From: a virus
Virus record (IMG/VR): IMGVR_UViG_3300025117_000031
Location: 62,001-126,000 of that record
Length of the DNA: 64,000 nt
Reading direction: 5' to 3' (one strand)
Shown: positions 26,138-35,057 of the stretch, piece by piece
Position numbering within the stretch: the stretch's first letter is position 1
Layout: each line of letters opens with the position of its first letter
Made by a program: the position numbers and the translations under genes
The notes under the pieces: model-generated
What the model was told of the DNA's origin: nothing
What the model saw: only the letters and a program-made list of their open reading frames with translations
Database searches by the model: none

Positions 26138-26455
26138 ATGGTAGACGAAAAAGAAAGAGCTAAAAGAAAAACAAAAAAAGGTCTTCTTTCGTATGTGATT
26201 GATTTTATTGGGGAAGATCGTCAATTTCTTTCAGTAGAAATGACAAATTTAGAAAAAGCCTTAACACAACCTTCGATTAGTATTGGTGACAGAGAGAAAC
26301 TTGGTGATACTTTAGCAAAGCTCCTTTCGGCTTCTTCGAAAAACAACTCTCTCTTGATTGACGCCATCAAAACAATGGGAGAGCTGAAACTAGAAGATGA
26401 TCCAGAGATAAAAAACGAAGATTTGGAAGGGATTTATGAGGAAACAAAGAAATAA
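26138..26455 (+). CDS. Hypothetical protein heading the tail block
   Basis: 105 residues with a good GGGAAG ribosome-binding site. Basic N-terminus (EKERAKRKTKKG), then helical segments FIGEDRQFLSVEMTNLEKAL and KNNSLLIDAIKTMGEL and an acidic tail. Unrecognised. Its stop is immediately followed by the ATG of the hub-like peptidase gene, so the two are probably cotranslated; an assembly or tail-related role is inferred only from position. Confidence 0.6.
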   Translation: MVDEKERAKRKTKKGLLSYVIDFIGEDRQFLSVEMTNLEKALTQPSISIGDREKLGDTLAKLLSASSKNNSLLIDAIKTMGELKLEDDPEIKNEDLEGIYEETKK

Positions 26456-27802
26456 ATGGTTCTTCCTTATGACAGTAAGTTTTTCACACCTGGGGTTTTA
26501 AATCCCATAGCGGACACAAGTTCTCCGACAAATGTTAATAAAACTGGGGATGCTGAAGTAGGGCGCTCCGTAGACGGACTTTCGAAAGCGTATTCAATTT
26601 CTCAACAAAGAGAAACGCTAGTTCCTGGACCTCTTAAGGCTGTTGTGATGAGGGTTGAGGAAAAGACAAATCAAAGTTCTTTTTTCTCCTTTTTGGCCAA
26701 AAGAGACGACAAACAGGTTGGGTTTGTTAGGGCTAGAATTCCAGAAGAACACTTAGCTTTACCTACTCCAACAAACCTTCATAACGGCAATGATATTAGT
26801 ACACCAGAAGCGAGAGCAGACCAAAAAACAATTGATATGTATCCTGCTTTTTATCCAAAAGATGAAATAGCGGCTGGACTTTCACTTTCTGTGGGTGATG
26901 TAATATGGGTTGAATTAGAAAACGGCAACTCAGACTCTAGGAGAGGGGTTTATACCGGCAAGGTTGGTCCTTTAGACTTCAGCGGAGCTTATACTTTTGA
27001 TCAAAAAACTTGTTCAGTTCAAAGCAAGGATCAGTTATTTAAGGAAAATCAAGCTGCTCCGATAGAAAACAACCCAAACATAAAAAAAGAACAACTTGTA
27101 GAGATTTCTTCAGATCCAGTTGCATTTGGAAATCGAGTTGGAGCAAACGGACGTTCTTTGATGATGAGAAAAGATGCAGCCGAAGCTTATGCACAGGTTA
27201 AGCAGGCTGTTAATAGAGTTTTTGGGTATCTTTCCGTTGGCTCTTCTTTACGCAGTCTAAACGACCCTATCGTTAACCAACCAAACGCCTCCAAGGTATC
27301 AATGCATTATCTTGGGTTAGCCATTGATTTGATTAACGCTGGGGTTAAGTCAGATGCAAATCCGGCAACAGACCAATACGTTATTCAATACAGTAATGAA
27401 ACAAAAAACAGATTTACTGTATGGGTAAGAACAAATAGAGAGGGAAGCTCTTTTCCCGCTCAGTCCTCCTGGAGGAAGCTTAAGGTTTTGAAGTGTTCCA
27501 ACTCTTCAAATCCTCCCGAAGAAGTTCAAGTTGAGGGTTATTTTGCCAATTTAACTTCTATTTTCAATCATTTTGGATTTTCAAATATTTCGACTAGGGG
27601 AACAAGTTTCCAAGAAAGAAGTTCTCACATGATGTCTGAGTGGTGGCATTTCGAATATAGACCAGAATACTTTGGTCCATCGACTGTTTATGGAGATGAG
27701 TTGGCTAAAATATACACAACTCCAGAAGATGGAGGAGAAGACTCTGAAGTTTGGAAACGTAGAGATTATATTTGGCAGGGAACTTATTTTTCAAAGGCAT
27801 AA
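26456..27802 (+). CDS. Baseplate hub-like protein with M15 peptidase domain
   Basis: 448 residues. The first 190 or so residues include an OB-like segment (VGFVRARIPEEHL, then VGDVIWVELENG). The second half is an M15 D-Ala-D-Ala carboxypeptidase-type domain: GSSLRSL, then VSMHYLGLAIDL with His284 and Asp291, and EWWHFEY with Glu395 and His398, the expected zinc and catalytic residues. Such tail peptidases open peptidoglycan during infection, comparable in role to T4 gp5 lysozyme though chemically different. Located at the beginning of the baseplate genes. Confidence 0.84.
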   Translation: MVLPYDSKFFTPGVLNPIADTSSPTNVNKTGDAEVGRSVDGLSKAYSISQQRETLVPGPLKAVVMRVEEKTNQSSFFSFLAKRDDKQVGFVRARIPEEHLALPTPTNLHNGNDISTPEARADQKTIDMYPAFYPKDEIAAGLSLSVGDVIWVELENGNSDSRRGVYTGKVGPLDFSGAYTFDQKTCSVQSKDQLFKENQAAPIENNPNIKKEQLVEISSDPVAFGNRVGANGRSLMMRKDAAEAYAQVKQAVNRVFGYLSVGSSLRSLNDPIVNQPNASKVSMHYLGLAIDLINAGVKSDANPATDQYVIQYSNETKNRFTVWVRTNREGSSFPAQSSWRKLKVLKCSNSSNPPEEVQVEGYFANLTSIFNHFGFSNISTRGTSFQERSSHMMSEWWHFEYRPEYFGPSTVYGDELAKIYTTPEDGGEDSEVWKRRDYIWQGTYFSKA

Positions 27803-27804
27803 AG

Positions 27805-28734
27805 ATGCTTAAAAAAGCAATAGATTTAGAAAATCTTTCAGAAAAAGACAAGCAATCAAAGCAACAGTCTAGCAAAGAATCGGTTGCTGGATTTAGCGGT
27901 ATTGCTGGGGACGTTTTAAAGGAACCAGTACCGGAATTCAATAAAACGGAATGTGAAAAGATCTTCTTCGGTGAAAACAATACATGGCTTGTTTTTGGAA
28001 GGGATCGCTACTCGGATAAACTTTCGGGCTATGGGGGTAAAGGTTTTACTAGAGCAGGAATGATTGATTTGGTTGTCGGAAGGAACAGCGCAAACCAAAA
28101 ACTATATAAAGACGGCGAGAGGGTTTTTGTAGACCCTAATTTTTCTTTGGACGCCTCTAGAGTTTATCTTTCTCAGCTTGCCGACATAGATGACTATTTT
28201 AATTTAGCTATAACTCCTAGTGGTATTCCTCGTTCTGTTTCGCGTGCAGCAATCGGTATTAAATCTGATGCGGTTAGAATTATAGGAAGAGAAGGAGTAA
28301 AGATTGTAACGGGAGTAGATCAAAACAACTCTCTTGGATCTCCTTTATCACAGGTCAGAGGAGTGGAGTTAATAGCGGGTAACGACACCAGAGACGTTCA
28401 GCCTATGGTTAAGGGGGACAATGCGGTAGAGGCTTTAGAAAAGCTAGCTGGGCACGTTGAGAAACTGGCGGGGATTGTCGATTCTTTTATGACTATTCAA
28501 TCACAATATAATGATGTTGTGTCAAGTCATTTTCACATTTCTCCTTTTTTTGGAATTCCCAACGCTCCGTCTCAGACAGCCATGCAAAAAGGAATACAAA
28601 CTTCTTTAGAATTATTGTCGGAGGTTAAAGTTTCTTTGACAACAATTCGGACAAATCTTGTTAATTATAAGAACAACTATTTACAACCTTTTGGTAAGGG
28701 TTATGTGAATAGCCGCTGGAATAAAACGAATTAG
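27805..28734 (+). CDS. Probable baseplate spike or hub-associated protein
   Basis: 309 residues from the ATG at 27805, three bases after the previous stop; a TTG upstream in the neighbouring gene is unlikely. The central RAAIGIKSDAVRIIGREGVKIVTG segment has the alternating short strands expected of a beta-helical spike. GVELIAGNDTRDVQPMVKGDNAVEALE leads into a long helical C-terminus. The position directly after the hub-like peptidase suggests a needle or hub partner. No family name is certain. Confidence 0.65.
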   Translation: MLKKAIDLENLSEKDKQSKQQSSKESVAGFSGIAGDVLKEPVPEFNKTECEKIFFGENNTWLVFGRDRYSDKLSGYGGKGFTRAGMIDLVVGRNSANQKLYKDGERVFVDPNFSLDASRVYLSQLADIDDYFNLAITPSGIPRSVSRAAIGIKSDAVRIIGREGVKIVTGVDQNNSLGSPLSQVRGVELIAGNDTRDVQPMVKGDNAVEALEKLAGHVEKLAGIVDSFMTIQSQYNDVVSSHFHISPFFGIPNAPSQTAMQKGIQTSLELLSEVKVSLTTIRTNLVNYKNNYLQPFGKGYVNSRWNKTN

Positions 28735-28742
28735 GAAAGCAA

Positions 28743-29075
28743 ATGTTAAGTGCATCTTGGGTTTTTAAGAAGAAGAGACTTCCCTACGAAGAGGATGGGT
28801 TTTATTTTATTCTTGTTGAAACAGCGGTTCCCAAAGACAAAAAAGATAAAACTGCTGCTTTACTGAAAGCGGTTGAAGAGGCGGGGAGCCTGACTGGTCA
28901 AACCGGGTTAAGAGTTCTTGATTATTCTTTAGAAACCAAGCCTAAAACGAGTATGTTAGTGGCGGTTGGGAAAGAAATTGAGAAAAAAGAGGAAAAAGCT
29001 GTAGAAATTAAGTCTTCAAAGAGATATTCCCTTGAAAAATTCCTTAAATTTCAAGAAAAAATGAAGGAAAAATAA
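28743..29075 (+). CDS. Hypothetical tail-region protein
   Basis: 110 residues, AGGAAAG before the ATG. It has SWVFKKKRLPYEEDGFYFILVET, then GSLTGQTGLRVLDYSLETKPKTSMLVAVG, and a charged helical tail. Probably a small soluble alpha/beta protein; no family recognised. The stop abuts the start of the 1402-residue gene, so it is part of the tail block. Confidence 0.6.
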   Translation: MLSASWVFKKKRLPYEEDGFYFILVETAVPKDKKDKTAALLKAVEEAGSLTGQTGLRVLDYSLETKPKTSMLVAVGKEIEKKEEKAVEIKSSKRYSLEKFLKFQEKMKEK

Positions 29076-32000
29076 ATGGTTTCTGTTCCTGGAAGCGAAA
29101 TTCTCTTTGATTTGTTAGATCACGATGAGAAAATTCGTAATTTTTTCTCTGTTTTGGCCAAAACACTTCGAGAAAACGATATTTTTGTTGAAAATTATTC
29201 AGGAACGGACTTAGAATTTCAATTTGACAGTAATAATCATCCTGTTGCGGTTGTTTTTCACTCTTCTGGTGGACAAGTTTCTGTAAAAAAGAATATCGCC
29301 GAGCTTTTGGGTTTTGCAAAACAGGTGGAAGAAGCAGAAAACTTTATAAACCAGAACACCTTACTGGACGTGCCGCTTAAAAAGATGTTTGGGGTAGGAA
29401 TTACTGGTGGTCTGGACTTAGAATCTGCGGTAAATATGCCAAAATTTGGTTGGGGTAAGATGTCTTTAGAAGACATTATGAATAAAACAGAGGGAAAGCC
29501 CGGAGATAACAAAGAAAAAACATACTCTGAAATTTTGGAGGAAAATAAGGTCGTCTACTCTGAAGGATTCAAAAAAAATCTTCAAGAGAGTTTAGAAAAT
29601 TCATCAATAAATGTTGGGGGAATAAATCTTTTAGAGTTTTCTAAGGTAAAAACAGCAAAAGAAGCCTATGGAGTTGTATTTGACAATACCGACGTGGGGA
29701 ATCTTATAAACGAGGCAATTTATTGTTTGAATGGCGTCGCTTTTGAGTTGAGTAGGTTGCAAGTTCCTGTGTTTTTCTTTCCTGATACACTTCCTACGGT
29801 AGATTTGATGGCAAGCTTTAGCCTGTCTCTTGAATCAGCTCTTTTGGAGATGATCCAGTCGGCGATTTTGGGTCTTTTGGAATCAATATTAGAGCTTTTG
29901 TTGAAATATTGTAAAGAATTGCGAGAAGGATTGTCAAACTTTAATAATTTAAACATTGACAATGAAAAATATTTTCAAAGAATATTCGATTTATTAAAAG
30001 ATGAGAATTTTCTCAACTCTCTTGGGTTGACTGGTAATTTAGAAGAGGATTTGAAGAGGTTAGTTAAGTTTATTCTTGATGTTTTGTATGTTTTGACACC
30101 TCAAGAGATTTTAGATCTTTTCTTGGGCCATCCCTCAGAGGGAACGTTGTATGATATTTTAGCAGTTGCCGGAAGTGGAGAGTATGGTTTATCTGAATCT
30201 TTTCTGAGCAGTTCCTTTAGAATGCGCGCCTTGTTCTTTGCGGTTGGCAACGTTGTGGACAAGGAAAGAATTCAAAATCTTGCTAATGCATGCCGCGCTG
30301 TAAAAACATCGACGGGACCGGATGGTGAATCTGTTTGTACACAACAAGAATCTGCTTTACGGGATACGCTAGAAAGAGAAGGAGCAGACTCTGAAGAAAT
30401 TCAAAGACAAATTGCGTCCGAGAGAGACAGAAAGAAAAGATTACTTGAGGAGCTAGCTAGAAAGGCAGACAAGTTAAAAAATCTTAAAATTCCCGAAGCA
30501 TGTTCGCCCTCCAAAAAAGGAAAGCTGCCTAATGGATTTGATCGCATGGCAAAAAGCACAATTGGGGCGGTTTTTGACCCTGTTTACATTGCCTTTGATA
30601 AAGACGTTTCTGATTGGTATAAAGCCTTTGTTAAAGAGAAGACGATAGAAAGAAAAATAACAAGTACACTTAAGCCTGAAGAATTCTTTGGAAACGCCCC
30701 CTTGGGTAGAATAGATGGAAGAATTCAGTATCTTCTTACTCAAGGAGTGAAGCCTTCCGGTGATCAATATACTTTTCATGAAAAGAAGATTTTTATTGCT
30801 CATGAGATAAAAGATGCTTTGGAAAATTTAAGCTCTCGTATAAAAATAGAGCTAAACGTAAACAGGAACGTTTTGATGACGGTTGAAGTTCCCAAAGACG
30901 AAGAATATTCTAAGATGTTTGAGATGTTTTCGTCTCAAAGAACCCCTGGAATTCTTTCTCTGACGGGGCAAAATATTAGTGATGTTACATTGCAGAAACA
31001 GTATGATGGAACTCTCCCGTATAAGCTTAATGTTTTGAAACAAACAACAACAAAGGAAAGAAAGTTTAACCTACGGGATGTTCCACGGGGAACAGAAGAC
31101 AGAAGAAGTCGGGAAGACAACAACGCTCCTTCTCGTGAGGATTTGCTAGAAGAACAATTTGAGACGATAAACAAAGTGGAAAAACAGGAGATTTCTTATG
31201 TTGAAGGACAAATTGCATTGAGAGATTCAACTAGGGAATATTTAAGTTCTTTTGAAAGTGTAATTACCTTTAGCACAAGACCTCAGATCGAAATTTTCAA
31301 GAAGATTCTTGGTTCTTTTAATACATTTAGAACATCGCGTAGCTCGGATGCTTTGATAACAGATTATGTACAGATGTCTAACAAATTTGTTTCTGCTCTT
31401 GCTTCTAGGGTAAGTGACACAGACAAAAACAAGCTGTTTAAAACAATTTCAGTAAGAACATCTGGGGATACTTCTTTAGAGATACCCGTTCTAAAATCAG
31501 TAAAGTTTACATTTCCCCCAGAAGGTTGTTCTGGTGAAAGAAAGCATCTTCTAGATATTGAAGAATTGAAAGCAAAAGCGTTGGAAGATTTTTCCAACAA
31601 TCTGTGTTTAAAAGAGTTTTCTAATTCGTCAGGGCAAGGCAGACCGCAGAATTCTTTAGAAAAGTCCATAAGTGATTCTGTTGTACAGACAACCATAAGA
31701 CTTTATGTTTTAGATTATTATCTTAGGGGATGTTTTGTTTTAAATGAGTTTTCTTTGGATCCTCCCAACGAGATGTTACTGGACTTTTTTGCAGAGAAGA
31801 TAAAAACCGAATTGTTTACATATGGTGAAAAATATGCCAACGATCTGTTGGACAGTGCAAAAGAATTATTTTATAGGAACGGGCTTTCAACAGATTATTC
31901 TGGTGACGCAAAAGAACTTAAGAAGTTAATTGAGCAGCAAGTTGTCTCTCTTTCAAAGATATTAAGAAATGAAGTGTTTGGTAGTAAGAGATCAAAAGAC

Positions 32001-33284
32001 ATCTACGATTTTACTCTACAAGAGTGTATACCAGCAGTAAATGTTTTTTCTTCTTTGGAACAAAGATGGGAAGATGAAAGGACAATAACCGGACAAGTTC
32101 CAATTATTTCTTTAGAAACGGAAGTAGCTACGTCAGAAGACGCTAGAAACAATATCGTTGTATTTAATGGGTTTGTTTTCGAGAAATATATTCGTTTGGC
32201 AAAGAAATCTTTAACCGAGAGAGAAAGAAATAATCTTCCTTCTGGGGAGAATCCATCAAGTCTTCCTGCTGGAATTTTTAGTCCTCAAGAGGTAAGAGGT
32301 TTGTTTAACGGCATTTTACTTTCTAGAAAGATGAAAGATTACTATGAAAAAATCTCTTATGGACTGAGACTTTGCTATGCCGGCGAAGTTTCTGGAGAAG
32401 AGTACCAGAATCTTTATCAAACTGCTGGAATCGTGCAAGAAAAGCTTTTTGGCCTTGGCTCAGGCGAGCCTTCTTTTTTGAATCCTTTGGCAAACACTGA
32501 AATCATTGATGAAGAGCTGTTGAGCATGGATTTTAATGTTGCGAAGACGACTGATTTTGCTTCTAGATACGGGGATAGAACACTAGAATTATATCAGAAA
32601 ATAAAAGAAGTTGGTGAGTGTTCTTCTTTATTTGATTACGTTTTCCCTATGGGACGTTATCTGTCTTTGCTGGCAATTCAAAGCGTTTTCGCATCAGAGA
32701 TAACAAATAATAATGCTGTATCTTATGTGTTTTCAACGACAAAAGACAGACTTAGGTTTTTGTTTGAAACGGTTAATAACGGCGGTATGTTTGCTAATGA
32801 TTCTTATGAAGAAGACCGGGCTTTGAAGGCTTTGGGTGGTAAAGAGGCACTAGGAGAAGTTTTAAGAAAGCCGCTGGAACAGATTAGTGGTGCAGACATA
32901 CAAAAAATGTTTAATTCTAAGGGGTTTGATTATGGAATTGTCTTAAAATTTATGTTGGAAGCTCCTGTACAGATTTTTAGAGGGTTTGTAGAATTTGCAG
33001 ATCCTAACATCAATATAGCCAGCAAGATGGCAATGTTTACAAGAATTTTTGCTGGGCAAGACATTCCAGTATCTGTTTTTTCTTTGATGCTGCAGCCGTC
33101 AACTTTGATGCCGGGAAGTTGGATGGGACCTCCTCTAACTTTTTTGGGGATCGCATATCTTTTGTTAAGTATGGGGTTTTCTATCAACATTCCAGAGTTT
33201 GAAGCTTTGGTGAAGAGAGAATTAGGGAATTCGGCTAATACGGCAAGCGGGGTTGTTGATAATCCGCTCAAGTGCGAGGAATAA
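29076..33284 (+). CDS. Very large putative baseplate/tail protein
   Basis: 1402 residues, unrecognised. There is a strongly hydrophobic helical patch near residues 250-285 (LESALLEMIQSAILGLLESILELLLK), a charged coiled segment near 440-470 (ERDRKKRLLEELARKADKLK), and a hydrophobic C-terminal stretch (PLTFLGIAYLLLSMGF). Placed between the hub-like proteins and the gp25-like gene, and with no enzymatic motif, it is most likely a large virion component of the baseplate or tail. The hydrophobic patches could also indicate membrane contact during infection; that is speculation. Confidence 0.6.
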   Translation: MVSVPGSEILFDLLDHDEKIRNFFSVLAKTLRENDIFVENYSGTDLEFQFDSNNHPVAVVFHSSGGQVSVKKNIAELLGFAKQVEEAENFINQNTLLDVPLKKMFGVGITGGLDLESAVNMPKFGWGKMSLEDIMNKTEGKPGDNKEKTYSEILEENKVVYSEGFKKNLQESLENSSINVGGINLLEFSKVKTAKEAYGVVFDNTDVGNLINEAIYCLNGVAFELSRLQVPVFFFPDTLPTVDLMASFSLSLESALLEMIQSAILGLLESILELLLKYCKELREGLSNFNNLNIDNEKYFQRIFDLLKDENFLNSLGLTGNLEEDLKRLVKFILDVLYVLTPQEILDLFLGHPSEGTLYDILAVAGSGEYGLSESFLSSSFRMRALFFAVGNVVDKERIQNLANACRAVKTSTGPDGESVCTQQESALRDTLEREGADSEEIQRQIASERDRKKRLLEELARKADKLKNLKIPEACSPSKKGKLPNGFDRMAKSTIGAVFDPVYIAFDKDVSDWYKAFVKEKTIERKITSTLKPEEFFGNAPLGRIDGRIQYLLTQGVKPSGDQYTFHEKKIFIAHEIKDALENLSSRIKIELNVNRNVLMTVEVPKDEEYSKMFEMFSSQRTPGILSLTGQNISDVTLQKQYDGTLPYKLNVLKQTTTKERKFNLRDVPRGTEDRRSREDNNAPSREDLLEEQFETINKVEKQEISYVEGQIALRDSTREYLSSFESVITFSTRPQIEIFKKILGSFNTFRTSRSSDALITDYVQMSNKFVSALASRVSDTDKNKLFKTISVRTSGDTSLEIPVLKSVKFTFPPEGCSGERKHLLDIEELKAKALEDFSNNLCLKEFSNSSGQGRPQNSLEKSISDSVVQTTIRLYVLDYYLRGCFVLNEFSLDPPNEMLLDFFAEKIKTELFTYGEKYANDLLDSAKELFYRNGLSTDYSGDAKELKKLIEQQVVSLSKILRNEVFGSKRSKDIYDFTLQECIPAVNVFSSLEQRWEDERTITGQVPIISLETEVATSEDARNNIVVFNGFVFEKYIRLAKKSLTERERNNLPSGENPSSLPAGIFSPQEVRGLFNGILLSRKMKDYYEKISYGLRLCYAGEVSGEEYQNLYQTAGIVQEKLFGLGSGEPSFLNPLANTEIIDEELLSMDFNVAKTTDFASRYGDRTLELYQKIKEVGECSSLFDYVFPMGRYLSLLAIQSVFASEITNNNAVSYVFSTTKDRLRFLFETVNNGGMFANDSYEEDRALKALGGKEALGEVLRKPLEQISGADIQKMFNSKGFDYGIVLKFMLEAPVQIFRGFVEFADPNINIASKMAMFTRIFAGQDIPVSVFSLMLQPSTLMPGSWMGPPLTFLGIAYLLLSMGFSINIPEFEALVKRELGNSANTASGVVDNPLKCEE

Positions 33285-33286
33285 AA

Positions 33287-33661
33287 ATGCCACTTTCGGT
33301 AAGATTACCATTTCGCAGAGATAGGAATTTTGGGTTTGCTATGAATGAAACTCATAGGGAGGTGGTAAAGCAGAACTTTAAGCATCTTTTGTTAACAGCG
33401 CCCGGCGAAAGAGTGATGATACCAGATTTTGGGGTTGGCTTGCGAAATTATTTGTTCGAAAATGCTACTTTGATTAGAGCGGAACTGGCGTCAAGAATTC
33501 AAGAACAAACAAATAAATATATGCCTTTTATTACTCTGCAAGACATTTCGATTAAAGAGAAAAACAATGAAATGACACTTAAAATTACGTATTTTATTGA
33601 GCCGATGGCGATAACAGACAATTTGGAAATTAAGAAAAGAGGAGAGGATATCGTAATTTAA
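33287..33661 (+). CDS. Baseplate wedge protein, gp25/GPW family
   Basis: 124 residues from the ATG at 33287, two bases after the previous stop. The family pattern is clear: VKQNFKHLLLTAPGERVMIPDFGVGLRNYLFE and then RAELASRIQEQTNKYMPFITL. GPW/gp25 proteins form part of the baseplate wedge/sheath-initiation complex of contractile tails. Downstream lie 9 bases and then the right end of TnpB copy 2, so the natural neighbour, the J/gp6-like gene, is separated by the element. Confidence 0.93.
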   Translation: MPLSVRLPFRRDRNFGFAMNETHREVVKQNFKHLLLTAPGERVMIPDFGVGLRNYLFENATLIRAELASRIQEQTNKYMPFITLQDISIKEKNNEMTLKITYFIEPMAITDNLEIKKRGEDIVI

Positions 33662-33698
33662 TCTAATTATCCCCTTCGAGACTTAAACCATGAACTCC
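33651..33698 (-). ncRNA. Candidate omega-RNA 3' end and guide of copy 2
   Basis: Read on the minus strand, the 28 bases after the tnpB stop form the right end, ending at 33671, and the DNA outside it, starting ATAATTAGATTAAATTACGA, would be copied as the guide. As in copy 1, this guide includes the TAATTAG complement of the CTAATTA motif. The scaffold's 5' limit is unknown. Supported by the shared right end and family knowledge. Confidence 0.4.
33663..33669 (+). promoter_or_regulatory. CTAATTA motif abutting TnpB copy 2
   Basis: CTAATTA immediately before the right-end boundary of copy 2 at 33671. It matches the motif in other gaps, but here any promoter would face the element's sequence rather than the J-like gene, because the element now separates them. 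Confidence 0.3.
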
Positions 33699-35054
33699 TT
33701 AGTTAGCACAGTTGCTCGATTCCTGCCCATGAGGAAGTTTCGTTCTGGCCGTAAGGCCAGAGCCAGAGCTTTCTTGGCAGCAGGCTATCCCCGCCAGGGC
33801 GGCGGTTCTAAGATTAATGGCTGCGTTGATGTCTCGGTCGTGGACAACCCCACAAGCCTCGCAAACCCATTCTCGGACAGACAAAGGCAACGGTCCTTCT
33901 CGTCTTGTTCCGCAGTCGGAACACAGCTTGGAAGAAGGGAACCAGCGGTCAGCAACGATGATTTCGCTGCCGGCAAGCGGAGCCTTATACGTGAGCTGAC
34001 GCCTGATTTCCGACAAGGCAGCATCTGCAACCGACTTTGCAAGATGGTGATTTGCCATCATTCCTTTGACGTTCAAGTCCTCGATTCCAATCCGACGAAA
34101 GTCTCGGACCAGCCCAGCGGTAAGCTTATGTGTTACGTCTTTGCGGATGTTGGAAATCCGTTCATGCAACCGACCAAGCTTCGTTTTGGTCTTCTGCCAA
34201 TTCTTCCCTCCTTTGACGCGACGAGACATTTCCTTGTTGAGTCGTCGCAGTCTGGTTTCATGAGCACGCAGAATGCGCGGAGCCTCGACCCGCTCTCCCG
34301 TGGAGAGCACGGCAAGGTCTCGAAGTCCGAGGTCCACTCCAACCGCTTCTTGGGTTTCGCAGCGGTGAGGATAGGACCAGGAGTCGGAGACTTGAACTTG
34401 GATCGAGACGTACCAATGACCGGCTTGTTTCGTAAAGTGAGCGGACAGGATTTTACCAGGGAATCTTATCTCTTGTCGGGTGCGGACCCAACCAAGCTTG
34501 GGGATTTTGACTCTTCGGCCGTCAAATCGGAGGGCTCGACCTTCAATAGCAAAGGTTGCTTTGTTCCATTTCTTCGACTTGAAACGGGGATAGCCGGGCT
34601 TTTGGCCAGATTTAACACGACGAAAGAAGTTGGAGAAAGCAGAACCGAGGTTGGACAGCGCCGTATTGGCGACAGCCCACGGAAGATTTGCCATCCAAGG
34701 GAATTCCGTGGTTTTGCAGGCATTCAACTCGGTGTTAAGACTAATCCAAGACGGCTTTCCTCCGGCTTCGTATTGAGTTTTCCAACGGTCCAATCCCCAG
34801 TTGTAGACGAAACGAGAAATTCCAGCGCAACGTTCGAAAAATGTTGCCTGGACGTTATTAAGATCCAGCCGAATGTGTTGGCCGAGGATAGTTATGGGGA
34901 GGTTATTATCAGGAGTTGTAGAGTGACGTTTCGACACATTATAAATATAGTACAAAAAGTGGAATGTGTTGATTTTTTTGTAAATTCATTCTTTTTAATA
35001 GGAGGAGAAGACTTAACCCACGTTAACTAGAAGTTCGTGGGTTAAGTCTCAAGT
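33671..35054 (-). mobile_element. TnpB-only IS605/IS1341-like element, copy 2
   Basis: Inverted relative to copy 1 and inserted between the gp25-like and J-like baseplate genes. The right end CCCCTTCGAGACTTAAACC starts at 33671. The left end contains a perfect 14-bp inverted repeat, 35009-35022 against 35036-35049, that is degenerate in copy 1. The element is clearly richer in G+C than the flanking genes. It has no tnpA. Boundaries come from the alignment of the two copies; the left border may be off by several bases. No target duplication is visible, as expected for the family. Confidence 0.85.
33699..34955 (-). CDS. tnpB: TnpB RNA-guided nuclease, second copy
   Basis: 418 residues, roughly nine in ten identical by eye to copy 1, with most differences in the N-terminal 180 residues. 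A TTG at 34955 or a GTG 18 bases later is the start. The RuvC residues (VGVDLG, GIEDLNVKG, HDRDINAAINL) and the zinc ribbon (CSDCG, CEACG) are all present, so it should be a competent nuclease. It is transcribed against the baseplate operon. It may act on the empty target or as a regulator, but an intact active site argues for cleavage. Confidence 0.93.
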   Translation of the reverse strand: MYYIYNVSKRHSTTPDNNLPITILGQHIRLDLNNVQATFFERCAGISRFVYNWGLDRWKTQYEAGGKPSWISLNTELNACKTTEFPWMANLPWAVANTALSNLGSAFSNFFRRVKSGQKPGYPRFKSKKWNKATFAIEGRALRFDGRRVKIPKLGWVRTRQEIRFPGKILSAHFTKQAGHWYVSIQVQVSDSWSYPHRCETQEAVGVDLGLRDLAVLSTGERVEAPRILRAHETRLRRLNKEMSRRVKGGKNWQKTKTKLGRLHERISNIRKDVTHKLTAGLVRDFRRIGIEDLNVKGMMANHHLAKSVADAALSEIRRQLTYKAPLAGSEIIVADRWFPSSKLCSDCGTRREGPLPLSVREWVCEACGVVHDRDINAAINLRTAALAGIACCQESSGSGLTARTKLPHGQESSNCAN

Positions 35055-35057
35055 TTA
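35001..35057 (+). promoter_or_regulatory. Hairpin-linked ribosome-binding site for the J-like gene
   Basis: There is no Shine-Dalgarno sequence in the bases just before the ATG at 35058 (CAAGTTTA). GGAGGAGA at 35001-35008 lies far upstream, but a perfect 14-bp hairpin (35009-35049) begins at the next base and ends 8 bases before the ATG. Folding would bring the two to normal spacing, as described for T4 gene 38. The stem is the left-end hairpin of TnpB copy 2. The hairpin is seen directly; its translational role is inferred. Confidence 0.5.

Noticed and set aside
33690-35030. 446-codon frame opposite the second TnpB
   Set aside because: Same artefact as for copy 1; the minus strand encodes the intact TnpB.
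33671-35054. Catalytically dead TnpB-derived regulator (TldR)
   Set aside because: All three RuvC acidic residues are present in both copies, so a dead nuclease is not supported.
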